Shown here piece by piece: positions 1 through 8,213 of a stretch of 51,004 bases of DNA. Position 1 is the stretch's first letter; each line of letters begins with the position of its first letter. The position numbers and the translations under genes are program-made. The notes beneath the pieces were generated by a model. That model saw only the letters and a program-made list of their open reading frames with translations. It searched no databases and was not told the DNA's origin. This stretch comes from Clostridium sp. CAG:557 (GTDB taxonomy: Bacteria; Bacillota; Clostridia; Oscillospirales; Acutalibacteraceae), in NCBI GenBank assembly GCA_000435275.1, contig FR883843.1, positions 1-51,004 of the forward strand, given 5' to 3'.

Positions 1-25
1 GGTTCGATCCCGCTTACCTCCACCA
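1..25 (+). tRNA. tRNA gene, 3' end only
   Basis: The window opens inside a tRNA. A TTCGATC T-loop (3-9) is followed by the 3' half of the T-stem (10-14), a seven-base acceptor strand (TACCTCC, 15-21), the discriminator A and an encoded CCA (23-25). The first two bases, GG, pair with CC at 10-11. The acceptor implies a gene beginning GGAGGTA, but the anticodon is outside the window, so the isotype cannot be given. Confidence 0.85.
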
Positions 26-33
26 TATTTTTC

Positions 34-72
34 AAAAAGTTTTTATGTACTGTTGCATAAAAGCTTTTTTTG
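34..72 (+). terminator. Rho-independent terminator after the tRNA
   Basis: A 14-bp hairpin pairs 34-47 with 56-69 (one G-T pair) around an 8-base loop and ends in a T-rich tract. It would end the tRNA transcript. It overlaps the -35 region of the promoter for the following gene. Confidence 0.7.
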
Positions 73-81
73 TTTTATAAT
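53..81 (+). promoter_or_regulatory. SigA-type promoter for the symporter gene
   Basis: TTGCAT at 53-58 and a perfect TATAAT at 76-81 are separated by 17 bases. The start codon at 104 follows a short leader containing an AAAGGAG ribosome binding site. Confidence 0.65.
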
Positions 82-103
82 TTAATCAAAGGAGTGACTA
101 ATT

Positions 104-1447
104 ATGTCGAACTTAAACAACCAATCAACAAAAATTAAATCACGAGAAACTTTCAAGACGAAGTTCGGCTTTATCTGGTCATGTGTTGGTTCTGCAGTTG
201 GAATTGGTACGATATGGATGTTTCCATATCGTTTGGGGCAATATGGTGGTGCAGTATTTTTTTTAGAATATATTATATTTACGGTATTATTGGGATTTTC
301 TGGGGTCGTTGGAGAAATGGCTTTTGGCCGCGCAATGAAATCTGGTCCCGTGGGGGCATTTGCAAAAGCGACAAAAATGAAGTTTAACAACAAAAAAATT
401 GGCAAACTTTTAGGAGCCATACCAGTTTTAGGGTCAATGAGCATTGCAATTGGATATTCTGTAGTTGTTGGCTGGATAATTCGCTTTTTAGCAGCGAGTA
501 TTATAGGAGAATTGTCAAAAAAAGATACGCTGACTTTGTTTTCGAATATTTCTGGAGACTTTAGCAATGTAATTTGCCATTTAATTGGATTTCTGTTGGT
601 AATTTTTGTCATGATTAGTGGAGTGTCAAACGGAATTGAGAAGTTAAATAAAATTTTAATGCCTTTATTTTTTGTGCTATTCATAGTTTTGGCAGTAAAA
701 GCCGCCTCTTTACCAAATGCAATTAATGGCTATACATATTTATTTAGGTTTAATTTTGAGCAATTTCTTCAACCGAAAAACTGGATTTATGCGTTAGGAC
801 AGGCGTTTTTTTCACTTTCACTGGCGGGTTCAGGGATGCTAATATACGGCAGCTATTTAAAAGATAATGAAGATATAGTTTATTGTGCAAAAAATGTTGT
901 AATATTTGATATTATGGCAGGTGTTATAGCGGCGCTAGCAATTATTCCGGCAATGTTTTCATTTGGCCTTGAGTCACAGGCTGGGCCATCTTTATTATTC
1001 GTTGCAATGCCACAAATCTTTGCTGAAATGACTTTTGGAAATTTTTTTGAAATAATTTTCTTTATAGCAATTTTATTTGCAGCCTTGACATCGATTATAA
1101 ATCTCTTTGAAGTGCCAATAGAAGAAGCTCAAAACAGGTTAAAAATATCTAGAAATTCATCGGTTGCGCTTGTGTTAACTGTTTCGGCCGTTATCAGTTT
1201 ATTTATCGAAAACGGTGAAGTCGTTGGAAAATGGATGGACGTTATTTCTATTTATATTATCCCATTTGGTGCATTGCTTGCCGGTGTGATGTTTTTTTGG
1301 ATTTGCGGTTCAAAATTTGTTTTAGAGCAAGTTAATATGGGAGCTAAAAGAAAAATTGGAAAATTATTTATTCCGTTATCGAAGTATATATTTACATTTG
1401 GAACTTTGTTGATTATTATTTGCGGAATATTTTTTGGTCTTAGTTGA
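104..1447 (+). CDS. Na+-dependent solute symporter, SLC6/NSS (SNF) family
   Basis: This 447-residue, highly hydrophobic protein is a prokaryotic neurotransmitter:sodium symporter homologue. Such proteins couple Na+ entry to uptake of amino acids or related small molecules across the cytoplasmic membrane. The N-terminus carries the family's first-helix pattern, a Gly-rich stretch then W-x-F-P-Y followed by a Gly pair (residues about 28-50), which in the family forms the unwound substrate/Na+ site. About 11 membrane segments can be seen, matching the usual length of bacterial members. ATG 104 has an AAAGGAG ribosome binding site and its own promoter, and the gene is monocistronic between two terminators. 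The substrate cannot be read from the sequence; an amino acid is most likely from family knowledge. Confidence 0.9.
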   Translation: MSNLNNQSTKIKSRETFKTKFGFIWSCVGSAVGIGTIWMFPYRLGQYGGAVFFLEYIIFTVLLGFSGVVGEMAFGRAMKSGPVGAFAKATKMKFNNKKIGKLLGAIPVLGSMSIAIGYSVVVGWIIRFLAASIIGELSKKDTLTLFSNISGDFSNVICHLIGFLLVIFVMISGVSNGIEKLNKILMPLFFVLFIVLAVKAASLPNAINGYTYLFRFNFEQFLQPKNWIYALGQAFFSLSLAGSGMLIYGSYLKDNEDIVYCAKNVVIFDIMAGVIAALAIIPAMFSFGLESQAGPSLLFVAMPQIFAEMTFGNFFEIIFFIAILFAALTSIINLFEVPIEEAQNRLKISRNSSVALVLTVSAVISLFIENGEVVGKWMDVISIYIIPFGALLAGVMFFWICGSKFVLEQVNMGAKRKIGKLFIPLSKYIFTFGTLLIIICGIFFGLS

Positions 1448-1466
1448 AATTTTTAGAATAAAATAT

Positions 1467-1495
1467 ACGCGCCACTATATCGCGGCGCGTCTTTT
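1467..1495. terminator. Bidirectional terminator
   Basis: ACGCGCC (1467-1473) pairs perfectly with GGCGCGT (1484-1490) around a 10-base loop, followed by CTTTT. It lies between the convergent symporter gene and the TauE/SafE genes and could serve both. Confidence 0.75.
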
Positions 1496-1499
1496 ATTA

Positions 1500-1856
1500 T
1501 TAATTTTTTTTTCTAAATTGCATAATTCCCATAAATAAAAGAAATATAGCAAAAAGTTTTGAAAGAATTTTACTATCAATAAAGCAAGCCAAATAAGAAC
1601 CTAATACTGCTCCAGCTAAGCCGAGTAAAGAAAATTTTATTGCAAGCTTGAAGTTGATAAGCTTTTTTTTAATGTAAATTATAATTGCGACTATAGCAGA
1701 CGGAATGAAGAATAATAAATTAATACCTTGTGCTAAAGTCTGAGGTGTTTGAGTAAAAAGGTTGAAATAAATAATAAGTACACCGCCACCACCAAGGCCC
1801 ATAGAACCAATTATCGCAGATAAAGTTCCGGCAATAGCGGCAATAAACCAATTCAT
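1500..1856 (-). CDS. TauE/SafE-family membrane protein, half-size (second of pair)
   Basis: This 118-residue protein has about four membrane segments and the Gly-rich motif of the TauE/SafE (DUF81) family near residues 18-27 (SMGLGGGG). Standard members of about 250 residues contain two such halves and move sulfite, sulfonates or other organic anions; here each half is a separate gene. Its ATG overlaps the stop of the upstream half gene by four bases (ATGA), so the two are translationally coupled and probably assemble as a heteromeric permease. The substrate is unknown. Half-size pairs occur in other Clostridia, so this is unlikely to be a recent frameshift. Confidence 0.8.
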   Translation of the reverse strand: MNWFIAAIAGTLSAIIGSMGLGGGGVLIIYFNLFTQTPQTLAQGINLLFFIPSAIVAIIIYIKKKLINFKLAIKFSLLGLAGAVLGSYLACFIDSKILSKLFAIFLLFMGIMQFRKKN

Positions 1857-2203
1857 CTAATGAGCAGCTGTACAGCCGCCCATAGCATAAAACCACCGAA
1901 AAGCTTACGAAGAAATTTTTGATTTATTTTAGACAGAATTAAAGAACCAATAATAGCACCAAAGACGCTGAAAGGAAGGTATGGCAAGGCATCTTCAATA
2001 GTAACCTTGCCTTTGAATAAATATATTGCTGCACTCAAAGTGCATATTGGAAGAATAATACAAACGGAGGTGGCATGAGTTGAACGTTGATCAAGTCCAC
2101 ATTTTCTTAATAATGGAACAATCAACATGCCTCCACCAGCCCCCAAAAGTCCGTTTACTACACCCGCGAGCATAGCTAAAACAGGATAAAAAAGTTTTTT
2201 CAA
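1853..2203 (-). CDS. TauE/SafE-family membrane protein, half-size (first of pair)
   Basis: This 116-residue membrane protein has the family motif GLLGAGGG near residues 18-26, followed by a short basic loop and further hydrophobic helices. It corresponds to the N-terminal half of a full TauE/SafE permease. The start is TTG at 2203, preceded by an AGAGGTG ribosome binding site at suitable distance. It is co-transcribed with the overlapping downstream half. Both halves keep the Gly-rich turn, which argues that both are functional. Substrate unknown; anion export or uptake is the family role. Confidence 0.8.
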   Translation of the reverse strand: MKKLFYPVLAMLAGVVNGLLGAGGGMLIVPLLRKCGLDQRSTHATSVCIILPICTLSAAIYLFKGKVTIEDALPYLPFSVFGAIIGSLILSKINQKFLRKLFGGFMLWAAVQLLIR

Positions 2204-2263
2204 ATACGCACACCTCTAATAAGATGTAGAGTAAAGTCCTTACAAAAATTTATAGCTTATTTA

Positions 2264-2725
2264 TTAAGCATGAGTGACTTCAAAAGCTTTTCCTAAAAAC
2301 TTTCTACATTCTTCAACATTGTGCTGCTCTGTGGATAAAAGTTTTTCAGCGAGCTTTTGAACATTTTTATCTACGCTACCCTCATAATCTTTTAACCTTC
2401 TCGTTATTTGAATTACGCCCATAGTACTGCCTTGAATTAACATTTCGGCAACGTGGTCAGGAGTTTTGTTGTTCAAAGTTTTTATATCTATCATCATATA
2501 AGTTTCAAATTTTTGAATAGAACTGGTTCCTTTAGCCTCGTAGCCGAAATCAGTTAAGGCTTTTTCAGCGGTATTAAAAATATTTTTGTACTCTTTTAAT
2601 TGACTTTCTAACAAATTTTTAAATTTAGAATCTTCTTTTACTATATCTAAAAGGTGATTTATGGAATTTTGACCCATTTGCGCATTTTTATAAATATAGT
2701 TTAACATTTCAATATTTGCATTCAT
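2264..2725 (-). CDS. Conserved helical clostridial protein, unknown function
   Basis: The product is about 153 residues from ATG 2725, which sits just after a strong GAAGGAGGTAATAAC ribosome binding site; an in-frame ATG 33 bases upstream lacks one. It has no signal peptide or membrane segment. It looks like a bundle of four long amphipathic helices, with Met-rich and charged patches and a late Glu-Gln-His cluster (TEQHNVEE). I recognise it only as a type of small helical protein common in Clostridia. The organisation resembles ferritin-like four-helix families, but a full set of metal ligands is not evident, so no function is assigned. Confidence 0.7.
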   Translation of the reverse strand: MNANIEMLNYIYKNAQMGQNSINHLLDIVKEDSKFKNLLESQLKEYKNIFNTAEKALTDFGYEAKGTSSIQKFETYMMIDIKTLNNKTPDHVAEMLIQGSTMGVIQITRRLKDYEGSVDKNVQKLAEKLLSTEQHNVEECRKFLGKAFEVTHA

Positions 2726-2784
2726 GTTATTACCTCCTTCAAGGTTTATTATTATCAAAACTTTTGCGAATATTAATAAAATTT

Positions 2785-2822
2785 AAAATAATAAAAGAGC
2801 TAGCACAGATAAATGCTAACTC
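2785..2822 (-). terminator. Terminator of the surface-protein gene
   Basis: On the minus strand a 9-bp stem (2814-2822 with 2797-2805, one mismatch) closes an 8-base loop and is followed by TTTTATTATTTT. Confidence 0.7.
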
Positions 2823-2839
2823 CTCAAACAAAGAAAAAA

Positions 2840-3874
2840 TTAATTTTTTTTACGTTTTAAAATAATGAAAGAAAATGTAATAAAAAGTACGGAACATATG
2901 ATAAATACGATAAAATTAAAAGCGTTTTCTTTAACGACAAGAGGTGCAGAAGAGTTTTGCAGAGCAATTTTATTATTTTGAGCAATAAATGATTCTTCTG
3001 CATTATCTTCGTTTTCATCTTCATCGCTTCCGTTTACGTAAACCTCATCATCGACGGATATGCTGCTGTTATTCTTTATGATATCTCCAGAAGTTTCTTT
3101 GCTTAAACGATTAACAGTTACCGTATAAACTTTTTTTGATTTTTTATCAGAAGATGTAACAGTCAAATTTATATCGGTAGAAGTCCCAGCGCTTTTAAGA
3201 GTTTTTCTATTGAATTTAACTGTAGCATCTTCATCTACAGGAACAGTTTCGAATTCCATTGTACTTTTAGAATAAGGTACTTCAACAGAGTAATTTGTAA
3301 CATCAGCAGAAAAAGTTGGGGTTAATTGATATTTTCCCGCAGAAAGTGATGCAAGATCGCAACTGCAAACGTCTGGCTGTGTTACGTTAATTGTAACAGG
3401 ATCAATTTCTGGCAAAGGAATTGCCTCTGCGTCATAGTCGCACAATCCATCGATTGTAGCATAAATTTTTGTAGGACCGACGTCGCAATCAGATAAAACT
3501 TTAAAATTTAAATCGATAACAGGTTGAACACTTTTAGCTTTAATATTGAAGCCCTTTTCTGACGTCACATATAAAATGGTTAAATTACCATCAATTTCAT
3601 AACTTTTTAAATCATCATTATTTATATAAGAATACAAACCCTTATAGGAAAATTTTGAACTATCAAAGCTGACTTTCAGCCGATAAGCAGAAACGTTTAA
3701 AGGTTCAGAAGGAAAAAAGTTTAAACTGACGGTAAATTCTTCTTCGTTTATTGGAGAAATATCATCACAAGTCAAAGTTATATCAAGACTATTGTCATTA
3801 TAAGCGGAGGAGTCTAGATAAAAAAGAGAGAAAATCGTAATGCAAAAACATAAAATTTTAAAGCGCCTTAACAA
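2840..3874 (-). CDS. Membrane-anchored surface protein with cohesin-like and cadherin-like domains
   Basis: The 344-residue product begins with a signal-peptide-like hydrophobic stretch (about 5-24). Residues about 30-165 resemble a cohesin-type beta-sandwich (pattern 'S-A-Y-R-L-K-V-S-F-D...F-S-Y'). Residues about 170-260 match the cadherin-like beta-sandwich domain of clostridial surface proteins (LASLSAGKYQLTPTFS, ending KKVYTVTVNR). An acidic linker (about 265-300) leads to one C-terminal membrane helix and a KRKKN stop-transfer tail, so the domains should face outside. No LPXTG motif is present. The start is TTG at 3874 with AAAGGG upstream. It is a single gene with its own terminator. 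The ligand is unknown; no dockerin or glycoside hydrolase lies in the window, so cellulosome function is not implied. Confidence 0.75.
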   Translation of the reverse strand: MLRRFKILCFCITIFSLFYLDSSAYNDNSLDITLTCDDISPINEEEFTVSLNFFPSEPLNVSAYRLKVSFDSSKFSYKGLYSYINNDDLKSYEIDGNLTILYVTSEKGFNIKAKSVQPVIDLNFKVLSDCDVGPTKIYATIDGLCDYDAEAIPLPEIDPVTINVTQPDVCSCDLASLSAGKYQLTPTFSADVTNYSVEVPYSKSTMEFETVPVDEDATVKFNRKTLKSAGTSTDINLTVTSSDKKSKKVYTVTVNRLSKETSGDIIKNNSSISVDDEVYVNGSDEDENEDNAEESFIAQNNKIALQNSSAPLVVKENAFNFIVFIICSVLFITFSFIILKRKKN

Positions 3875-3993
3875 TCTTAATCAACCCTTTTTCATTAATC
3901 TGTTTAAATTATACCATATTTTTAAATATTTGCCAGATATTTATTAAAAATATCACAGTAGAAAAATGATTAAAAAAACTGTTAAAAATGCTG

Positions 3994-5184
3994 TTAATCT
4001 TTAAGTTTTCTTTTTTTGATAAAAATGATAGCTAAATATACCAAAATAAATCCGATTAAAACAATTATTAAGCCAAATGGATTGCCGTGCTCTCCAGTTT
4101 TAATATTAATCCATAAAGTGTCAATAAGAGAAGTTATTTCATCCGGCAAAGAGGTAAAAACTTGTGTATTTTTAAGTGTTTCATTGTCTGGATAACATAT
4201 TTTGTTATTAGAAATTTTAGGGTCAAGCCGATTTTTCACCTCGGATTCAGGAGAAGAATACCCAATATATTTAATATTTTCCACAGCAATTTCTGGATCA
4301 CACATAAAATTTATATAAGCCATTGCCTCGTTAGGGTGCTCAGAACTTTTTGGAATACACATAGCGTCAACGAATTTGTTCGAGCCTTCTTTAGGAATTA
4401 CAAAACCGATATCACTGTTACGTTGAGTTAAAATTGCGGCATCACCAGTATAATAAGGTGCCAAAGCAGCTTCACCGTTGCCCATTTTATCGAAAATTTG
4501 GTCCATAACATAAGCTTGTACAAGAGGTTTTTGCAGTCTCAAATCTTCTGAAGCACGAATCCAATCTTGCTTATTTTTTGAATTTAAAGGAATTCCAAGA
4601 CGAATTTGAGAAATAGCAAAAGCGTCACGAGGATTATCGAACATCAAAATTTTCCCAGAATATTTTTTGTTCCAAAGAATGTTCCAGTTTATTTGCTCTT
4701 CAGATTCTGAAACCATTTTTTTATTATAAAATATGCCAACGGTTCCCCAAGTGTATGGAATAGAATATTCATTATAAGGGTCGTACTCCGGATTTCTAAA
4801 AGAGGAGTTTATATAAGAGAAGTTAGGAATTTGCTCAAAATTAAGTTTTTGGAGCATATTTTGTTCAATCATTTTGGAAACCATGTAATCGGACGGAATA
4901 ATCACATCGTATTTTGTTCCGCCGTTTTGAATTTTTGCAAAAAGCGCTTCATTACTCTGAAAAGTGCTGTAATTTACACGAATCCCGGTTCTTTTAGTAA
5001 ATTCTTCATTAACATTCAAGTTGCCGTCGGAGCCGTCCGAGATATATTCGCCCCAATTATATACGTTTATAGTAACTTCTGATTTATAACTATTTTTATA
5101 TAAAATGAAACAGATTAAGCCAGAAATAAAAAACAATAAAACAGTAAATATTAAAATTAATTTTTTTTTCAATATATTTTTCAC
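3994..5184 (-). CDS. potD: Polyamine ABC transporter, substrate-binding protein
   Basis: The 396-residue protein is the extracellular binding component for spermidine/putrescine uptake. After an N-terminal hydrophobic segment (about 9-28) comes the PotD-type start of the mature domain (INVYNWGEYI), then the conserved YDVIIPSDYMV and the PYTWGTVGIFYN strand. It is last in a potABCD operon. Two features are unusual. There is no good lipobox, since the only nearby Cys follows Ile rather than Gly/Ala. The C-terminus carries an extra membrane helix (about 366-390) with a KKRK tail. The binding domain may therefore be tethered at both ends instead of being a lipoprotein. Putrescine or spermidine specificity is inferred from the family. 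Confidence 0.9.
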   Translation of the reverse strand: MKNILKKKLILIFTVLLFFISGLICFILYKNSYKSEVTINVYNWGEYISDGSDGNLNVNEEFTKRTGIRVNYSTFQSNEALFAKIQNGGTKYDVIIPSDYMVSKMIEQNMLQKLNFEQIPNFSYINSSFRNPEYDPYNEYSIPYTWGTVGIFYNKKMVSESEEQINWNILWNKKYSGKILMFDNPRDAFAISQIRLGIPLNSKNKQDWIRASEDLRLQKPLVQAYVMDQIFDKMGNGEAALAPYYTGDAAILTQRNSDIGFVIPKEGSNKFVDAMCIPKSSEHPNEAMAYINFMCDPEIAVENIKYIGYSSPESEVKNRLDPKISNNKICYPDNETLKNTQVFTSLPDEITSLIDTLWINIKTGEHGNPFGLIIVLIGFILVYLAIIFIKKRKLKD

Positions 5185-5195
5185 CTAGTTTCGCA

Positions 5196-5990
5196 TCAAT
5201 CTTTTTTACTTAAATACTTAGTTTGCCTGATGTTGACCACTAAAAGTAGAAATAAAACAACCGCAAATAATATGGTAGAAAGTGCATTAATCTCCGGGCT
5301 TACGATTTTTCTTGTCATAGAATATATCGCAATTGGCAAGTTCTGAGTGGTTCCACTTGTAAAGTAACTTATCACAAAATCATCTAAAGAAAGCGTAAAT
5401 GCCATAATCATTCCCGTCACGATACCAGGCATAATATCAGGTAAAATTACTTTAAAAAATGCACGAGATGGCGTGCAGCCTAAATCTTGGGCCGCCTCGT
5501 AAAGATAAGGGTTAATTTGGCGAAGCTTTGGCAAAACCGATAAAACTACATATGGCAAACAAAAAGTTGTGTGAGATAAAATTAAAGTTAAAATTCCGGG
5601 ACGAAAAATTCCAAAAGTGTTGTAAGTAAAAACAAACAGCAACATTAAAGAAACACCTGTCACAATTTCTGGATTTACTATCGGCAAATTATTTACATTC
5701 ATAATGAATTTTTTTGTCCATTTTTTCATTTTTAAAATGCCAAAACAAGCAATAGTTCCGATGATTGTGGCCAAAACAGATGCAATTACAGCAACGACTA
5801 TCGTGTTAAAAAGCGCACGCAAAATTTCTTTATCTGCAAACAAATTCGCATACCATTTTAAAGAAAAACCCGTCCAAACGTTTCGGCTTTTTGATTCGTT
5901 AAAAGAAAATGCGATAAGGACTACGAGTGGCGAGTATAAAAAAAAGAAAATTAACCCCATATAAAGTTTAGATATCGATTTTAGTTTCAT
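5196..5990 (-). CDS. potC: Polyamine ABC transporter permease PotC
   Basis: The 264-residue integral membrane protein has about six helices and the ABC permease EAA loop (EAAQDLGCTPSRAFFKV), which contacts the ATPase. It pairs with PotB to form the transmembrane channel. It lies 28 bases after potB and 11 bases before potD, on one transcript. Length and order match potABCD operons elsewhere. Confidence 0.92.
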   Translation of the reverse strand: MKLKSISKLYMGLIFFFLYSPLVVLIAFSFNESKSRNVWTGFSLKWYANLFADKEILRALFNTIVVAVIASVLATIIGTIACFGILKMKKWTKKFIMNVNNLPIVNPEIVTGVSLMLLFVFTYNTFGIFRPGILTLILSHTTFCLPYVVLSVLPKLRQINPYLYEAAQDLGCTPSRAFFKVILPDIMPGIVTGMIMAFTLSLDDFVISYFTSGTTQNLPIAIYSMTRKIVSPEINALSTILFAVVLFLLLVVNIRQTKYLSKKD

Positions 5991-6018
5991 TATTTTATAA
6001 CACCCTCTTTAAATTTTT

Positions 6019-6840
6019 TTATCTGTAACCAGCAGGAACCGACATTTCATCAGAATCATCAAATTGATTCATAATCCCGATAGAGATAAAAATAAGAATC
6101 ATAAGAATAAAAGAAATTGCAGAACCAAGATGAGGATTATAAGTGCTGCCTAAAAATTGCATTTCAATAAGGTCACCAATTAAAATATTAGCACCGCCAC
6201 CCAGCATTTTAGAAATAATAAAAGTGCTCACCGCTGGGACAAAAACCATAGTTATACCAGAAATAATTCCAGGAACACTAAGAGGCATCAAAACCTTAAA
6301 AAATACTTTTCTCCTGCCTGCACCTAAATCTTGAGCCGCTTCGATAATTCTTTTGTCAATTTTTGAAATAGCAGAATAAATCGGCAAAATCATGTATGGT
6401 AAAAAGTTATATACCATCCCTAAAACGACTGCTCTAGAAGTGTTTATAAAGGAAACAGGTGCAATTCCACACAACGCAAAAAGTTTATTTAAAATACCGT
6501 TATTTTCAAGAATAGTCATCCAAGCATAGGTGCGCAATAAAAAATTCATCCACATTGGTAGCATTATCAGCATGATAACAATGCCTTGATTTTTGACTGA
6601 AGTTTTAGAAATAATGTATGCCAGAGGATAGCCCAAAAGAAGGCAAATTACAGTAGACAAAGCGCCTAATCCTATTGATCGCAAAAATATATTTGAGTAT
6701 TTGCATACATTTACAATATTTTCTAAAGTGAAGTTCCAATATTTATCTGTAAAAGCGAAAACAAAAACTAACGCCATGGGAATAAGTGTAAATATTGCCA
6801 TCCAAACGATGTAAAGTAGGTGAGAGGATTTTAATTTCAT
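6019..6840 (-). CDS. potB: Polyamine ABC transporter permease PotB
   Basis: This 273-residue membrane permease has about six helices and an EAA motif (EAAQDLGAGRRKVFFKV) in the cytoplasmic loop. Its ATG overlaps the stop of potA by four bases (ATGA), indicating translational coupling. With PotC it makes the membrane pore for polyamine entry. Nothing unusual in length or motifs. Confidence 0.92.
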   Translation of the reverse strand: MKLKSSHLLYIVWMAIFTLIPMALVFVFAFTDKYWNFTLENIVNVCKYSNIFLRSIGLGALSTVICLLLGYPLAYIISKTSVKNQGIVIMLIMLPMWMNFLLRTYAWMTILENNGILNKLFALCGIAPVSFINTSRAVVLGMVYNFLPYMILPIYSAISKIDKRIIEAAQDLGAGRRKVFFKVLMPLSVPGIISGITMVFVPAVSTFIISKMLGGGANILIGDLIEMQFLGSTYNPHLGSAISFILMILIFISIGIMNQFDDSDEMSVPAGYR

Positions 6841-7979
6841 TTTTTGTCACCAACTTTACTGTTACCTGGCAAATTTTCTTCATAAACTTCATACATTTCG
6901 TCGCTAAAGGCACTATAATCTCCGTATTCTCCAGAGTGTTCAGATTTTCTCATAATATGAATATCGTCTGGTTGCAAAACAAGGCCGATAACATCACCGG
7001 GAGTTTGACTGTCGGTTGATTGAATCATCCATTTAAAGCCGTCAATATCAACGATAATTTCATAATGAACACCAATGAAAGTGACCGAAGTAACAACTCC
7101 AGAAATATGTCCATTTTCAGGCGAAGTAACTTCAATATCCTCTGGTCGAATAACAACGTCAACATTTTCCATTTCAGAAAATCCAAAGTCTAGACAATCG
7201 AATTTTCTTCCCGCAAATTCAACCAAGTAATCTTTGTGCATAACGCCGTCAATGATATTACTTTCTCCGATAAAATCAGCAACAAAAGCGTTTTTAGGCT
7301 CATTATATATATCCTGGGGCGAACCAATTTGCTGTATCTGACCTTTATCCATAACAACGACGGTGTCAGACATAGAAAGTGCTTCTTCTTGGTCATGAGT
7401 AACAAAAATAAAAGTGATTCCCATTTTTTGTTGAATTTTTTTCAATTCCGTCTGCATATCTTTGCGCAGTTTTAAGTCAAGTGCCCCCAAAGGCTCGTCC
7501 AATAAAAGCACTTTTGGATTATTTACAAGAGCTCTAGCGATAGCGACACGTTGTTGTTGACCGCCAGATAAGTTTGCGATATTTCTTTTTTCAAACCCAG
7601 ACAAACTTACCATTTTTAACATTTCATCAACTTTATTTTTTATTTCTTGCTCAGATTTTTTTTGAAGCCGCATACCGAAAGCAATATTTTCATATACATT
7701 TAAATGAGGAAAGAGTGCATAATTTTGAAATATAGTATTAACCTCACGCTTATGAGCTGGAAGGCTAGTAACATTTTTTCCAGCAAAAAAAACGCTGCCG
7801 TTATCAGGTTGAACGAATCCACCAATTATTCGCAAAGTAGTAGTCTTCCCGCACCCTGATGAGCCAAGAAGAGTAACAAAATCACCATTTTTTATATCTA
7901 AGTTAAAATTTTTTAAAACCGTATTACCGTTAAATGAAACTGTAATATTTTTTAATGAAATTATCACATCTTTTTCCAA
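6837..7979 (-). CDS. potA: Polyamine ABC transporter ATPase PotA
   Basis: The 380-residue ATPase powers polyamine import. Visible in order are Walker A (GSSGCGKTT, about 36-44), the Q-loop, signature LSGGQQQR, Walker B (LLLDEP) and the switch His in VTHDQEEAL, then a C-terminal TOBE region (about 275-350). A short charged tail of about 30 residues follows. The start is TTG at 7979, supported by an AGAGGGAG ribosome binding site; no ATG is available nearby. It is first in the operon, below a near-consensus promoter. Confidence 0.93.
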   Translation of the reverse strand: MEKDVIISLKNITVSFNGNTVLKNFNLDIKNGDFVTLLGSSGCGKTTTLRIIGGFVQPDNGSVFFAGKNVTSLPAHKREVNTIFQNYALFPHLNVYENIAFGMRLQKKSEQEIKNKVDEMLKMVSLSGFEKRNIANLSGGQQQRVAIARALVNNPKVLLLDEPLGALDLKLRKDMQTELKKIQQKMGITFIFVTHDQEEALSMSDTVVVMDKGQIQQIGSPQDIYNEPKNAFVADFIGESNIIDGVMHKDYLVEFAGRKFDCLDFGFSEMENVDVVIRPEDIEVTSPENGHISGVVTSVTFIGVHYEIIVDIDGFKWMIQSTDSQTPGDVIGLVLQPDDIHIMRKSEHSGEYGDYSAFSDEMYEVYEENLPGNSKVGDKK

Positions 7980-8030
7980 CTTTTTATCTCCCTCTAAGTC
8001 TTTAATATTAAAGATTTAAACACTTTATAA

Positions 8031-8059
8031 ATAATAGTTTGAAAAGTAAAAAATGTCAA
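8031..8059 (-). promoter_or_regulatory. SigA-type promoter for potABCD
   Basis: On the minus strand a perfect TTGACA (8059-8054) is 17 bases from TATTAT (8036-8031). It lies about 50 bases upstream of the TTG start of potA, with no competing start site. Confidence 0.75.
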
Positions 8060-8177
8060 TATAATAAGGCACAATGAATTTGTAAAAAACAGCCATTCAA
8101 TAATACATAAATATCAATCAAAAACACAGAAAATATGACTGTATTTTACCAAAATATAAATTAACTGTGAAAAACAC

Positions 8178-8206
8178 TTGAACAATTTTAAAATTTTTGC
8201 TATAAT
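8178..8206 (+). promoter_or_regulatory. SigA-type promoter for the nucleotide translocase gene
   Basis: TTGAAC (8178-8183) and a perfect TATAAT (8201-8206) are 17 bases apart. Transcription should begin near 8213, giving a leader of about 175 bases before the start codon at 8390. Confidence 0.75.
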
Positions 8207-8213
8207 CTTTATG

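Noticed and set aside
82..684. 200-codon minus-strand frame inside the symporter gene
   Set aside because: It is antisense to a clear SLC6-type transporter and carries no recognisable motif.
2840..3874. Cellulosome scaffoldin
   Set aside because: Only one cohesin-like domain is seen, with no dockerin, CBM or glycoside hydrolase in the window.
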